64,000 nucleotides of DNA from Thalassobellus citreus (GCF_044385915.1 NZ_JBISCC010000122.1:186001-250000), one strand, 5' to 3'; positions 26,651-35,676 are shown, numbered from the stretch's first letter. Notes: generated by a model from the letters alone, not told the origin. Program-made: numbers and translations.

Positions 26651-27582
26651 GCTTTAGGTAAAAATACTTCTGCCATCATACATCTGGCACTACCACCACC
26701 ACAAATTTCTATAGTATTTAAAGAACTAGAAAGTATAGCAGTATGTTTTTCTAATTTTTGTATTTGAGAAGCTGTTAATGAATTATAAGCAGATTGACTC
26801 ATTATTAAAAATAACTCATCATTAGTCCCTCTCACCTGCAACATATTACCAGCAAAATTATTAACCTGATCTTCTGTTATATCAATAATTTCTTTTCCGT
26901 CTTCTTTTAAATGTTTAATTACATTTTTACGTTCTTTCTTATCATCAATACTACTTAAACACACAACTGCAAAGGTTTCACCTAAACACATCATAACATT
27001 AGTATGGTAGATTGCTTTACGCGTATTATCTACAGTTTGATTTGCTGAAAAAACAACAGGAAAATATTCAAAATCTTCACAAAACTCAATGAATAAATCT
27101 TCATCTGCACGAGGTGATAATGCACAATATGCTTTACGATTTACTCTATCTAATAAAAGACTTCCTGTGCCTTCCAAAAAAACATGTTCTTCTTCAGCAC
27201 TTGTATAATCTATAACATCATTTATTAAAAACCCAGCTTCTTCTAATTTTAAAAGAATATCTTCTCGACGCTCGAAACGTCTATTTTCGGCAAACATAGG
27301 ATACAAACCAATAGTTCCATTTTCGTGAAACGACACCCAGTTATTAGGAAAAATAGAATCGGGAGTATCAAACTCATTAGTATCATCAACTACCACAACA
27401 TTAACACCTATTCCTCTAAGCTTTTCTACATAAGCATCAAATTCTTGTTGTGCTTTTGCATTAACAGCAGCTGGTAACAAACCTGCTAATTCCTTTTGGT
27501 AATAATTATTAACCGCAGTTTGCTCATTCATCCTAAAATTAATAGGACGAATCATTAATATAGTATTTGTAGTTTGTTGCAT
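26647..27582 (-). CDS. ctlX: citrulline utilization hydrolase CtlX
   Basis: A 311-residue member of the guanidino-group-modifying (pentein) superfamily, CtlX type, thought to hydrolyse citrulline toward ornithine. The start reads MQQTTNTILMIRPINFRMN. FLEGTGSLLLDR carries the acidic site, YHTNVMMCLG the His, and Cys301 in GGGSARCMMAEVF is the likely nucleophile. It sits four bases after an arginine deiminase-like gene on the same strand, and together they could convert arginine to citrulline and then ornithine (inference). Confidence 0.88.
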   Translation of the reverse strand: MQQTTNTILMIRPINFRMNEQTAVNNYYQKELAGLLPAAVNAKAQQEFDAYVEKLRGIGVNVVVVDDTNEFDTPDSIFPNNWVSFHENGTIGLYPMFAENRRFERREDILLKLEEAGFLINDVIDYTSAEEEHVFLEGTGSLLLDRVNRKAYCALSPRADEDLFIEFCEDFEYFPVVFSANQTVDNTRKAIYHTNVMMCLGETFAVVCLSSIDDKKERKNVIKHLKEDGKEIIDITEDQVNNFAGNMLQVRGTNDELFLIMSQSAYNSLTASQIQKLEKHTAILSSSLNTIEICGGGSARCMMAEVFLPKA

Positions 27583-27586
27583 ATTT

Positions 27587-28501
27587 TTAATCTCTAATTA
27601 ACGGCATCGTTGTACAACGTAATAAGCCTTCTTGTTTTGAAATTTCAGAATAAGATACTTTTTCAACCGTAAACCCTTGTTGTTCTAGCCAAGTATTTAA
27701 ACGCGTAAAACTTTTATCTGATATAATAACATCTTCTGAAATAGAGAAGATATTACTATTCATATTATACATTTCGTTTTTATCTATTTCGAATACGTTT
27801 TCTTTTCCGAAAAAATCAACTAACCATAGATATTCACTTTCAACCAAAAACCCGTTTTTATGAATAATAGCTTTATCCTTTCCTATTGGCTGAAAACAGC
27901 AATCTAAATGTAATGCATTTTCTTTAGCATTGATATTAGACTTTCTAAGCTCAAATGATTTTACAATTTTATGAGGGAACAATTCTTGTATTGCAATAAC
28001 CGCATCCATATTTGTACGTGCAGTAATTAAATCTGGATAATCAATACCAGAATAAGTACCTATAAAAATATAATCGTTCCATGTCATGACGTCTCCACCC
28101 TCAATATGACATTCTTCTGGTAAAACAATACGATTAGTCTCACTTACTTGATCCCAAATATACTTGATGGCTTCAACTTCTTCTTCTCTATTAGGCAATA
28201 TATTAGACCGTAACATCTTATCTTCAATGACAAAAGCAATGTCTCTAGAAAATATTTGATTGCAATTTTCTATAACTTCTGGTCTTAAAACAGTAACGTC
28301 ATATTTTTTAAAAACAGCAGCTACAGCTTCTAATTCAAGAATCATATCCTCTTCTTTAGGGTAAGTACCGGCCAATACATGTTCAATACTTTTAGGGTCA
28401 TAACAGTCTTCTACTTTAGGTGTAGAACCATTACTTATTGCAGTTCCTAAAACAACTGTACGTAACCTAGAGGTTTCGTTATTTACATTTAATTTAAGCA
28501 T
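27587..28501 (-). CDS. arginine deiminase-like / dimethylarginine hydrolase family protein
   Basis: A 304-residue pentein-fold enzyme. Visible elements are FSRDIAFVIED (substrate-side Asp), HIEGGDVMTW (EGGD motif), ALHLDCCFQPIG (catalytic His) and the C-terminal nucleophile Cys296 in LLRCTTMPLIRD. The family covers arginine deiminase, dimethylarginine hydrolase and amidinotransferase activities. Pairing with ctlX favours arginine or a related guanidine as substrate, but sequence alone does not settle it. A TTG start 39 bases upstream was rejected because a perfect -7 element lies directly before the chosen ATG. Confidence 0.85.
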   Translation of the reverse strand: MLKLNVNNETSRLRTVVLGTAISNGSTPKVEDCYDPKSIEHVLAGTYPKEEDMILELEAVAAVFKKYDVTVLRPEVIENCNQIFSRDIAFVIEDKMLRSNILPNREEEVEAIKYIWDQVSETNRIVLPEECHIEGGDVMTWNDYIFIGTYSGIDYPDLITARTNMDAVIAIQELFPHKIVKSFELRKSNINAKENALHLDCCFQPIGKDKAIIHKNGFLVESEYLWLVDFFGKENVFEIDKNEMYNMNSNIFSISEDVIISDKSFTRLNTWLEQQGFTVEKVSYSEISKQEGLLRCTTMPLIRD

Positions 28502-28504
28502 GCA

Positions 28505-28512
28505 CAAACCTA
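28505..28512 (-). promoter_or_regulatory. -7 element (TAGGTTTG) of the arginine deiminase-like operon
   Basis: A perfect TAnnTTTG element ends only three bases before the ATG, predicting a leaderless mRNA for the two-gene operon. Confidence 0.6.
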
Positions 28513-28638
28513 AAAAATATATTTTGTTTTGCTTAAACAATTAACAATATAATTTACATTTAACTAAGAATATTCTATTTAAAAATCAAAAAATGCCTGA
28601 ATATTAAATTAAAAGTATAAAAAAGAGCTTCTTAGAAA

Positions 28639-28671
28639 GTAAAAAAGCTTCATAGTTACCTATGAAGCTTT
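28639..28671 (-). terminator. gltA terminator
   Basis: A perfect 12-bp stem (28644-28655 with 28660-28671, loop TTAC) is followed on the minus strand by a T-run, 25 bases after the gltA stop. Confidence 0.88.
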
Positions 28672-28695
28672 CAATATTATAAATATAAAAGTTAT

Positions 28696-29982
28696 TTATC
28701 TTTTCTCTATTGGCACAAATGCTCTTTCTGTTTCACCAATATACATTTGTCTTGGTCTACCAATTGGTTCTTTACGTAAACGCATTTCACGCCATTGTGA
28801 AATCCAACCTGGTAAACGTCCCAAAGCAAACATAACAGTAAACATATCGGTTGGTATGCCCATAGCTCTATAAATAATTCCAGAATAAAAATCTACATTC
28901 GGGTATAATTTTCTATCAACAAAATATTGATCTTCTAAAGCTTCTTTTTCAAGACCTTTGGCAATATCTAAAATAGGATCAACAACTCCTAGATCTCCTA
29001 GAACTTCATCTGCAGCTACTTTAATTATTCTTGCTCGAGGATCAAAGTTTTTATAGACTCTATGTCCAAAGCCCATTAAACGGAAAGGATCTTCCTTGTC
29101 TTTAGCCTTAGCCATATATTTTTTGGTGTCTCCACCATCTGCCTTTATAGCTTCTAACATTTCTAAAACAGCTTGATTTGCACCACCATGAAGTGGCCCC
29201 CAAAGTGCAGAAATACCCGCAGAAATTGAAGCAAATAAACCAGCATGTGATGAACCAACGATTCTAACTGTAGATGTAGAACAGTTTTGTTCATGATCTG
29301 CATGTAAAATTAAAAGCTTATCTAAAGCATCAACTAAAATTTTACTTTGTGTATACTCTCCATTAGGTTTTACAAACATCATTTTTAAAATGTTTTCAAC
29401 ATAACCTAAAGAATTATCTCCATAATCAAGTGGTAAACCTTCTTTCTTTCTTAAAGTCCAAGCTACTAATACCGGAAATTTACCTAATAATCTTACTACA
29501 GATTTATACATATCTTCTTCTGAAGATACATCAACCGAAGATGGATTAAAAGCTGTTAAAGCACTTGTTAAAGATGAAATAACGCCCATTGGATGCGCTG
29601 ATTTAGGGAAGGCATCTAATATCTTCTTTACATCTTCATCAACAATAGATTCTGCTTTAATATCATCATGAAACTTATCATTTTGCTCTTTTGTAGGAAG
29701 TTCTCCAAAAATTAAAAGATAAGCAACCTCTAAAAAATCTGCTTTTTCAGCTAACTCTTCAATAGAATAGCCTCTATATCTTAAAATCCCTTTTTCTCCA
29801 TCTAAAAAAGTAATAGCACTTTCGCAAGCACCTGTGTTTTTATAACCAGGATCTAAAGTAATAACGCCACCAGTAGCGGCTCTAAATGTTTTAAAATCAA
29901 TTGCAATCTCATTCTCTGTTCCTTTAACTAAAGGAAATTCATGTTTTTTACCATCAATTTCAATAGAAGCAGTGTTTGCCAT
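28696..29982 (-). CDS. gltA: citrate synthase
   Basis: This enzyme condenses acetyl-CoA and oxaloacetate in the TCA cycle. The 428-residue type II (hexameric-class) enzyme has catalytic His in LHADHEQNCSTS and in ALWGPLHGGANQAV, and Asp in VDFYSGIIYRAMG. GFGHRVYKNFDPRA is conserved. It stands between its own terminator and the eno terminator and is thus monocistronic. The order gltA-eno-carA-rplQ is common in Flavobacteriaceae. Confidence 0.97.
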   Translation of the reverse strand: MANTASIEIDGKKHEFPLVKGTENEIAIDFKTFRAATGGVITLDPGYKNTGACESAITFLDGEKGILRYRGYSIEELAEKADFLEVAYLLIFGELPTKEQNDKFHDDIKAESIVDEDVKKILDAFPKSAHPMGVISSLTSALTAFNPSSVDVSSEEDMYKSVVRLLGKFPVLVAWTLRKKEGLPLDYGDNSLGYVENILKMMFVKPNGEYTQSKILVDALDKLLILHADHEQNCSTSTVRIVGSSHAGLFASISAGISALWGPLHGGANQAVLEMLEAIKADGGDTKKYMAKAKDKEDPFRLMGFGHRVYKNFDPRARIIKVAADEVLGDLGVVDPILDIAKGLEKEALEDQYFVDRKLYPNVDFYSGIIYRAMGIPTDMFTVMFALGRLPGWISQWREMRLRKEPIGRPRQMYIGETERAFVPIEKR

Positions 29983-30096
29983 ATTTTGAATATTTTTTTA
30001 TAATTAGCGGAGTGCTAAATTACGAAATTAGTACTGATTTTAAGAAAGAGATTAAAAAAGCTTTTAATATTTAACAAATCATTAATATTCATGCAT

Positions 30097-30132
30097 AAAA
30101 AAAGCGATTATTAAAATTAATAACCGCTTTCT
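30097..30132 (-). terminator. eno terminator
   Basis: The stem AAAGCGATTATT/AATAACCGCTTT has one mismatch (arms near 30101-30112 and 30119-30130) and is followed on the minus strand by seven T residues, 18 bases after the eno stop. Confidence 0.85.
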
Positions 30133-30149
30133 TAAAAAAAATAATTTTC

Positions 30150-31442
30150 TTATTTTACTTTAAATGCTTTTTCTTGTGGAAAATAAGCAACTTCTCCTAA
30201 CTCTTCTTCAATACGAAGTAGTTGGTTATATTTAGCCATACGATCACTACGTGATGCAGAACCTGTTTTTATTTGACCACAGTTTAAAGCTACTGCTAAA
30301 TCGGCTATAGTATTATCTTCTGTTTCTCCAGAACGGTGAGACATTACTGAAGTATAACCAGCATTTTTAGCCATGTTTACAGCTGCAATAGTTTCTGTTA
30401 AAGAACCAATTTGGTTTACTTTAATTAAAATTGAATTAGCAATACCTTCTTCAATTCCTCTAGATAAACGCTCAACGTTAGTTACAAATAAATCATCACC
30501 AACTAATTGTACTTTATCTCCAACTAATTCAGTTAAATATTTCCAACCTTCCCAGTCGTTTTCATCCATTCCATCTTCAATAGAAATGATTGGATATTTT
30601 GCAACTAATTCAGCTAAATATTCAGCTTGCTCTTTAGATGTTCTTATAACACCTGTATCTCCTTCAAATTTCTTGTAATCGTATTTTCCATCTACAAAAA
30701 ACTCAGCAGAAGCACAGTCTAAAGCTATTTTAACTTCATCTCCAAATTTATAACCTGCATTCTCAACTGCTTTTGCTATAGTATCTAGAGCATCTTCAGT
30801 ACCTCCAGCTAAGTTTGGTGCAAAACCACCTTCATCTCCTACTGCAGTACTTAAATCTCTATCATGAAGAACCTTTTTTAGGTTATGAAAAATCTCAGAT
30901 CCCATTTTCATTGCATCTGTAAAAGTTTTTGCTTTAACAGGCATAATCATAAACTCTTGAAATGCTATCGGCGCATCACTATGAGATCCTCCATTAATAA
31001 TATTCATCATTGGTAATGGAAGCGTATTAGCAGATACACCACCTACATAACGATATAATGGTAAACCTAACTCTCCTGCTGCTGCTTTAGCAACTGCTAA
31101 AGAAACACCTAAAATAGCGTTGGCTCCTAATTTTGATTTGTTTGGTGTTCCATCTAAATCAATCATTATTTGATCGATTGCATTTTGTTCAAAAACAGAT
31201 ACACCCAATAATTCTTGAGCAATAATTGAATTTACATTCTCAACTGCTTTTAAAACACCTTTACCCATATAATCACTTCCACCGTCTCTTAATTCGACAG
31301 CTTCATGCTCTCCTGTTGATGCTCCTGATGGTACAGCAGCTCTACCTAATACATCATTTTCTGTTACAACATCTACTTCAACAGTAGGATTTCCTCTAGA
31401 ATCAAATATTTGTCTAGCGTGAATATTAATTATTACACTCAT
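30150..31442 (-). CDS. eno: enolase
   Basis: Enolase converts 2-phosphoglycerate to phosphoenolpyruvate. The 430-residue protein has normal length. It carries ARQIFDSRGNPTVEVDV, VGDEGGFAPNL, IALDCASAEF, ISIEDGMDENDW, LVGDDLFVTN (metal ligands Asp/Glu/Asp), IKVNQIGSLTE with the catalytic Lys, and VMSHRSGETED. Its leader of about 30 bases follows a TAAATTTG -7 element. Confidence 0.98.
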   Translation of the reverse strand: MSVIINIHARQIFDSRGNPTVEVDVVTENDVLGRAAVPSGASTGEHEAVELRDGGSDYMGKGVLKAVENVNSIIAQELLGVSVFEQNAIDQIMIDLDGTPNKSKLGANAILGVSLAVAKAAAGELGLPLYRYVGGVSANTLPLPMMNIINGGSHSDAPIAFQEFMIMPVKAKTFTDAMKMGSEIFHNLKKVLHDRDLSTAVGDEGGFAPNLAGGTEDALDTIAKAVENAGYKFGDEVKIALDCASAEFFVDGKYDYKKFEGDTGVIRTSKEQAEYLAELVAKYPIISIEDGMDENDWEGWKYLTELVGDKVQLVGDDLFVTNVERLSRGIEEGIANSILIKVNQIGSLTETIAAVNMAKNAGYTSVMSHRSGETEDNTIADLAVALNCGQIKTGSASRSDRMAKYNQLLRIEEELGEVAYFPQEKAFKVK

Positions 31443-31473
31443 AATTTGTTTATTTTAATCTTAATTATTACTT

Positions 31474-31481
31474 CAAATTTA
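31474..31481 (-). promoter_or_regulatory. -7 element (TAAATTTG) of eno
   Basis: A perfect TAnnTTTG element on the minus strand, 31 bases before the eno ATG. No TTTG lies exactly 19 bases further upstream. Confidence 0.55.
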
Positions 31482-31555
31482 CGGTTATTTCTTATTTATT
31501 TTCGGATGTTTTTAAATAAATATTGAAAAACACGTCTATAACGTTTTAGTAAAGA

Positions 31556-31590
31556 AAATCCTCAAAAAACAATGCTTTTTTTGAGGATTT
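31556..31590 (-). terminator. carA terminator
   Basis: The arms AAATCCTCAAAAAA and TTTTTTGAGGATTT form a 14-bp stem seven bases after the carA stop. The stem is mostly A-T, with a GC core (CCTC/GAGG). Confidence 0.75.
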
Positions 31591-31597
31591 ACAAGTA

Positions 31598-32704
31598 TTA
31601 CTTATTTTTTATATTTTCTATAAACTGATCGAAAAGATAGGATGAATCATGTGGTCCAGGACTTGCTTCTGGATGATACTGTACCGAAAAACAATTTTTA
31701 TTTTTCATAGCTAAACCAGCTACAGTATTATCATTTAAATGCACATGCGTTATTTCTAAATCTTTATTAGCATCAGCTTCTTCTCTATTCACAGCAAAAC
31801 CATGATTTTGAGATGTAACTTCACCTTTTCCTGTAATCATATTTTTTACAGGATGGTTAATACCTCTATGTCCATTATGCATTTTATAAGTAGAAATGCC
31901 ATTTGCACGAGCTATAACTTGATGACCAAGACAAATACCAAACAAAGGTAAATCTCTTTTTATAATTTCTCTAGCAACTTCTTGAGCTTCTACTAAAGGT
32001 TCTGGATCTCCAGGTCCATTTGATAAGAAATACCCATCTGGATTAAAGGCTTCTAAATCTTCGAACTTTGAATTATATGGAAACACTTTTATGTAAGCAT
32101 CTCTTTCTGCTATATTTCTAAGAATGTTCTTTTTAATACCAATATCTAAAGCAGCTACTTTATAGGTAGCATTTTCATCACCAAAATAATAAGGTTCTTT
32201 TGTTGATACTTTTGAAGCCAACTCTAAACCTTCCATATTTGGAACTTCGGCTAATTGTTTCTTCAATCCTTCAATATTATCAACATCTGTAGATATAACG
32301 GCATTCATAGCACCGTGATCTCTAATATAGCTTACTAAAGCTCTAGTATCTACATCTGATATTGCTAATAGGTTATTTTTATCTAAGAAATCTTCTAAAG
32401 AACCATCAGCGGCATCTCTTGAATATTCATAGCTAAAGTTTTTCACTATAAGACCAGCAATTTTAATAGAATCTGATTCTATTTCATCTACATTGGTACC
32501 ATAATTACCAATATGTGCATTGGTTGCTACCATTAGTTGTCCATAATAAGATGGATCTGTAAAAATCTCTTGGTATCCAGTCATACCGGTATTAAAGCAT
32601 ACTTCTCCAAAAGAAGTTCCTTGTTTATTACCTACTGCCTTACCGTAAAAAATAGTACCATCGGCTAATAATATGATGGCTTTTTGTTTCTTTTGATATT
32701 TCAT
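31598..32704 (-). CDS. carA: carbamoyl-phosphate synthase small subunit
   Basis: This glutaminase subunit supplies ammonia to CarB for carbamoyl phosphate (arginine and pyrimidine synthesis). The 368-residue protein has an N-terminal CPSase_sm domain (LLADGTIFYGKAVG, FNTGMTGYQEIFTDPSY). A class I glutamine amidotransferase domain follows, with nucleophile Cys in FGICLGHQ and catalytic His-Glu in QYHPEASPGP. carB is not adjacent. The gene is flanked by terminators of its own and of rplQ. Confidence 0.97.
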   Translation of the reverse strand: MKYQKKQKAIILLADGTIFYGKAVGNKQGTSFGEVCFNTGMTGYQEIFTDPSYYGQLMVATNAHIGNYGTNVDEIESDSIKIAGLIVKNFSYEYSRDAADGSLEDFLDKNNLLAISDVDTRALVSYIRDHGAMNAVISTDVDNIEGLKKQLAEVPNMEGLELASKVSTKEPYYFGDENATYKVAALDIGIKKNILRNIAERDAYIKVFPYNSKFEDLEAFNPDGYFLSNGPGDPEPLVEAQEVAREIIKRDLPLFGICLGHQVIARANGISTYKMHNGHRGINHPVKNMITGKGEVTSQNHGFAVNREEADANKDLEITHVHLNDNTVAGLAMKNKNCFSVQYHPEASPGPHDSSYLFDQFIENIKNK

Positions 32705-32735
32705 CTATTCGCTAAAAAAGTTTTACAAAATTGCA

Positions 32736-32770
32736 CAAAAAAAAGGATAAACTAAAATAGTTTATCCTTT
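32736..32770 (-). terminator. terminator of the ribosomal alpha operon
   Basis: A perfect 13-bp stem (32742-32754 with 32758-32770, loop AAA) is followed on the minus strand by eight T residues, 23 bases beyond the rplQ stop. It closes the ribosomal supercluster. Confidence 0.9.
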
Positions 32771-32792
32771 ATATTTAAATGCTTATTAACAT

Positions 32793-33266
32793 TTATTCTT
32801 CTTCGTTTGATGCTTTAGTTTCTACAACAGGAGCAGCAGCTGGTTTAGAACCACCTCTTCTACTTCTTCTAGTAGTTTTCTTAGCTTTCTTATCTGCATT
32901 GTAAATTTCATTGTAATCTACAAGTTCGATCATAGCCATATCAGCATTATCACCTAAACGATTACCAAGTTTAATAATTCTTGTATAACCTCCTGGTCTA
33001 TCTGCAATCTTAGGAGCTACATCTCTAAACAATTCTGTTACAGCATCTTTTTGTCTAAGTTTTGCCATAACAATACGTCTGTTATGCGTTGTATCTGCTT
33101 TTGATTTAGTAATCATTGGCTCAACAAATTGTTTTAATGCTTTAGCTTTAGCAACTGTTGTATTAATACGTTTGTGTTCTATTAAAGAACAAGCCATATT
33201 AGCTAACATTGCTTTTCTGTGAGCAGTTTGTCTGCCTAAGTGATTTACTTTTTTTCCGTGTCTCAT
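32793..33266 (-). CDS. rplQ: 50S ribosomal protein L17
   Basis: The 157-residue L17 has the conserved start MRHGKKVNHLGRQTAHRKAM and the core through MAMIELVDYNEIY (about 1-120). A basic and then acidic tail (KKTTRRSRRGG to NEEE) is an extension common in Bacteroidota. It is the last gene of rpsD-rpoA-rplQ, 59 bases after rpoA, and precedes a strong terminator. Confidence 0.97.
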   Translation of the reverse strand: MRHGKKVNHLGRQTAHRKAMLANMACSLIEHKRINTTVAKAKALKQFVEPMITKSKADTTHNRRIVMAKLRQKDAVTELFRDVAPKIADRPGGYTRIIKLGNRLGDNADMAMIELVDYNEIYNADKKAKKTTRRSRRGGSKPAAAPVVETKASNEEE

Positions 33267-33325
33267 GACATTTGTTTTATCATCTTGCTACTAAACTCGA
33301 TTAGCGAGGAGCAAAATATGATTAA

Positions 33326-34318
33326 TTAATCTTTATCTAATTTATATTTGCTTAAATCCATTCCGAAGTTTAAACCTTTAACATTTACAAGCTCTTCAAG
33401 CTCTGTTAAAGACTTCTTACCGAAGTTTCTGAATTTCATTAAATCATTTTTATTGAATGATACTAAGTCACCTAAAGTATCAACTTCTGCAGCTTTTAAA
33501 CAGTTAAGAGCACGAACAGATAAATCCATATCGATTAACTTAGTTTTAAGCAACTGTCTCATGTGAAGTGATTCTTCATCATAAGTTTCAGTTTGTGCTA
33601 TTTCATCAGCTTCTAAAGTGATACGCTCATCAGAGAATAACATGAAGTGGTGAATTAATGTTTTAGCTCCTTCTGTTAATGCATCTTGAGGTGTAATTGA
33701 TCCATCAGTAATGATTTCAAAAACTAATTTTTCATAATCAGTTTTTTGTTCAACACGATAGTTTTCAATACTATACTTAACATTTTTTATAGGCGTGTAA
33801 ATTGAATCTGTAAAGATTGTTCCAATTGGAGCAGAAGCTTTTTTGTTTTCTTCTGCAGGCACATAACCTCTACCTTTTTCAATAGTAATTTCCATATTGA
33901 AATTCACTTTAGGATCTAAGTTACAGATAACTAATTCTGTATTTAACACTTGGAATCCTGAAATAAATTTTTGAAAATCTCCAGCTGTAATTTGTTCTTG
34001 ACCTGAAATTGAAATAGATATTGATTCGTTATCAATATCTTCAATTTGTCTTTTAAAACGAGCTTGTTTTAAGTTTAAGATGATTTCTGTTACATCTTCA
34101 ACAACACCTGCTATTGCAGAAAACTCATGGTCTACACCTTCTATTCTAACCGATGTAATTGCAAATCCTTCTAATGAAGATAATAAAACTCTTCTTAAAG
34201 CATTTCCAACTGTTAAACCATAACCTGGTTCTAACGGTCTAAATTCGAATTTCCCTTCATAATCGGTAGAATCAATCATGATTACCTTATCGGGCTTTTG
34301 AAAATTAAATACTGCCAT
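33326..34318 (-). CDS. rpoA: RNA polymerase alpha subunit
   Basis: The 330-residue alpha subunit nucleates RNA polymerase assembly. The N-terminal dimerisation domain (about 1-235) contains PLEPGYGLTVGNALRRVLLSS. A flexible linker and the C-terminal domain (about 255-330) follow, with SVRALNCLKAAEVDTLGDLV and FGKKSLTELEEL. It lies between rpsD and rplQ as in most bacteria. Confidence 0.98.
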   Translation of the reverse strand: MAVFNFQKPDKVIMIDSTDYEGKFEFRPLEPGYGLTVGNALRRVLLSSLEGFAITSVRIEGVDHEFSAIAGVVEDVTEIILNLKQARFKRQIEDIDNESISISISGQEQITAGDFQKFISGFQVLNTELVICNLDPKVNFNMEITIEKGRGYVPAEENKKASAPIGTIFTDSIYTPIKNVKYSIENYRVEQKTDYEKLVFEIITDGSITPQDALTEGAKTLIHHFMLFSDERITLEADEIAQTETYDEESLHMRQLLKTKLIDMDLSVRALNCLKAAEVDTLGDLVSFNKNDLMKFRNFGKKSLTELEELVNVKGLNFGMDLSKYKLDKD

Positions 34319-34414
34319 ATTGTTCTTCGTTTTAATTGTTATTTGGTTGCGCGGTATAAAAGTTTGAAGAAGTACTTATAAACCCTTTGGCCAAATACCA
34401 ATGTTAATAATTTA

Positions 34415-35020
34415 TTATTTAGAGTATAATTCGACGATGAATTGTTCGTTGATGTTTTCTGGAATTTGGAGTCTTGCAGGTACAGAAACATAAGTTCCTT
34501 GTTTTGTATCTGAGTTCCAAGTAATCCATTCGAAAACTTGACTTGAGTTTGAAAGTGATCTTTCAATAGTTTCAAGTGATTTAGATTTTTCTCTAACAGC
34601 AACAACATCTCCTGCTTTTAATGAATAAGAAGGTATGTTTACCAACTCTCCATTTACAGTAATGTGTCTGTGAGAAACTAATTGTCTAGCAGCGCTTCTA
34701 GTAGGAGCAATTCCCATTCTAAAAACTACGTTATCTAATCTAGACTCACAAAGTTGTAAAAGAACTTCACCAGTAATACCTTGTGCAGCTCTTGCTTTTT
34801 TAAATAAACCTCTAAATTGTCTTTCTAAAATACCGTAAGTATATTTAGCTTTTTGCTTCTCCATTAATTGGATAGCATATTCAGATTTTTTTCCACGACG
34901 TCTAGCGTTTCCGTGTTGACCTGGAGGGTAATTTCTTTTTTCAAAAGATTTATCTTCTCCGAAAATAGCTTCGCCAAATTTACGTGCTATTTTAGTTTTA
35001 GGACCAGTATATCTTGCCAT
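34415..35020 (-). CDS. rpsD: 30S ribosomal protein S4
   Basis: This 201-residue 16S rRNA-binding assembly protein opens with MARYTGPKTKIARKFGE. Its S4 RNA-binding domain (about 92-155) contains ESRLDNVVFRMGIAPTRSAA and ISHRHI-like VSHRHITVNG. It begins a sub-operon: the 175-base gap upstream contains a terminator-like hairpin and a strong promoter, so rpsD-rpoA-rplQ can be transcribed independently of rpsK. Confidence 0.97.
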   Translation of the reverse strand: MARYTGPKTKIARKFGEAIFGEDKSFEKRNYPPGQHGNARRRGKKSEYAIQLMEKQKAKYTYGILERQFRGLFKKARAAQGITGEVLLQLCESRLDNVVFRMGIAPTRSAARQLVSHRHITVNGELVNIPSYSLKAGDVVAVREKSKSLETIERSLSNSSQVFEWITWNSDTKQGTYVSVPARLQIPENINEQFIVELYSK

Positions 35021-35124
35021 TTTAAATTGTTTTTTTAAGAGTGATTATGAATTAAGGTCTTAATCTTATCCTTCGATAATCGTTGATCTCTTGTTGATAC
35101 TTGTTAATTATTTTTTTCAGTTTG

Positions 35125-35154
35125 CAAATTTACATATAAAAAAGTTAATACCAA
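35125..35154 (-). promoter_or_regulatory. internal promoter of rpsD-rpoA-rplQ
   Basis: The minus strand carries a -7 TAAATTTG (35125-35132) and, exactly 19 bases further upstream, a -33 TTG (35152-35154). This is the canonical Bacteroidota architecture. The -33 half is embedded in the left arm of the terminator hairpin between rpsK and rpsD. Confidence 0.7.
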
Positions 35155-35181
35155 CTGTATATTGAGTTGATATTAACTTTT
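35140..35181 (-). terminator. internal terminator/attenuator between rpsK and rpsD
   Basis: A 17-bp stem with one mismatch (35140-35156 with 35165-35181) is followed on the minus strand by TTTT ATATG. It begins 15 bases after the rpsK stop and overlaps the rpsD promoter. Confidence 0.65.
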
Positions 35182-35195
35182 AATATTTATGTAGA

Positions 35196-35579
35196 TTATA
35201 CTCTTCTACGTTTTGGAGGACGACATCCATTATGTGGCAATGGAGTAACATCAATAATTTCTGTTACTTCAATACCTGCATTATGAATAGAACGAATAGC
35301 AGATTCTCTACCATTTCCTGGTCCTTTAACGTAAACTTTTACTTTCTTTAAACCAGCTTCTTGTGCTACAGCAGCAGCATCTTCAGCAGCTAATTGAGCA
35401 GCATAAGGTGTGTTTTTCTTAGAACCTCTAAATCCCATTTTACCAGCAGAAGACCATGAAATAACGTCTCCTTTTTTGTTGGTAAGTGAAATTATGATGT
35501 TATTGAAAGATGCAGTTACATGCGCTTCTCCAACAGCATCTACAATAACTTTACGTTTTTTTGTGCTTGTTTTTGCCAT
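35196..35579 (-). CDS. rpsK: 30S ribosomal protein S11
   Basis: The 127-residue platform protein carries the family segments GEAHVTASFNNIIISLTN, GFRGSKKNTPYAAQLAAEDA and the C-terminal DVTPLPHNGCRPPKRRRV. It follows rpsM after a 97-base spacer that contains a heptamer tandem repeat. Confidence 0.98.
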   Translation of the reverse strand: MAKTSTKKRKVIVDAVGEAHVTASFNNIIISLTNKKGDVISWSSAGKMGFRGSKKNTPYAAQLAAEDAAAVAQEAGLKKVKVYVKGPGNGRESAIRSIHNAGIEVTEIIDVTPLPHNGCRPPKRRRV

Positions 35580-35593
35580 ATTATTTTAGTTTC

Positions 35594-35610
35594 TAGTTGT
35601 TAGTTGTTAG
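35594..35610 (+). repeat. heptamer tandem repeat (TAGTTGT)x2.4 in rpsM-rpsK spacer
   Basis: TAGTTGT TAGTTGT TAG lies between two ribosomal genes. It pairs imperfectly with a CTAACTACTAAATACTAA block near 35650, so the spacer can fold. Confidence 0.6.
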
Positions 35611-35676
35611 TATTAGAATCCTAAACTTTTACATTTCAAACAGATTCAATCTAACTACTAAATACTAATGACTTAA

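Noticed and set aside
28502..28540. TTG start extending the arginine deiminase-like protein by 13 residues
   Set aside because: A TAGGTTTG promoter element lies between the TTG and the ATG, and the extension has no family similarity that I can see.
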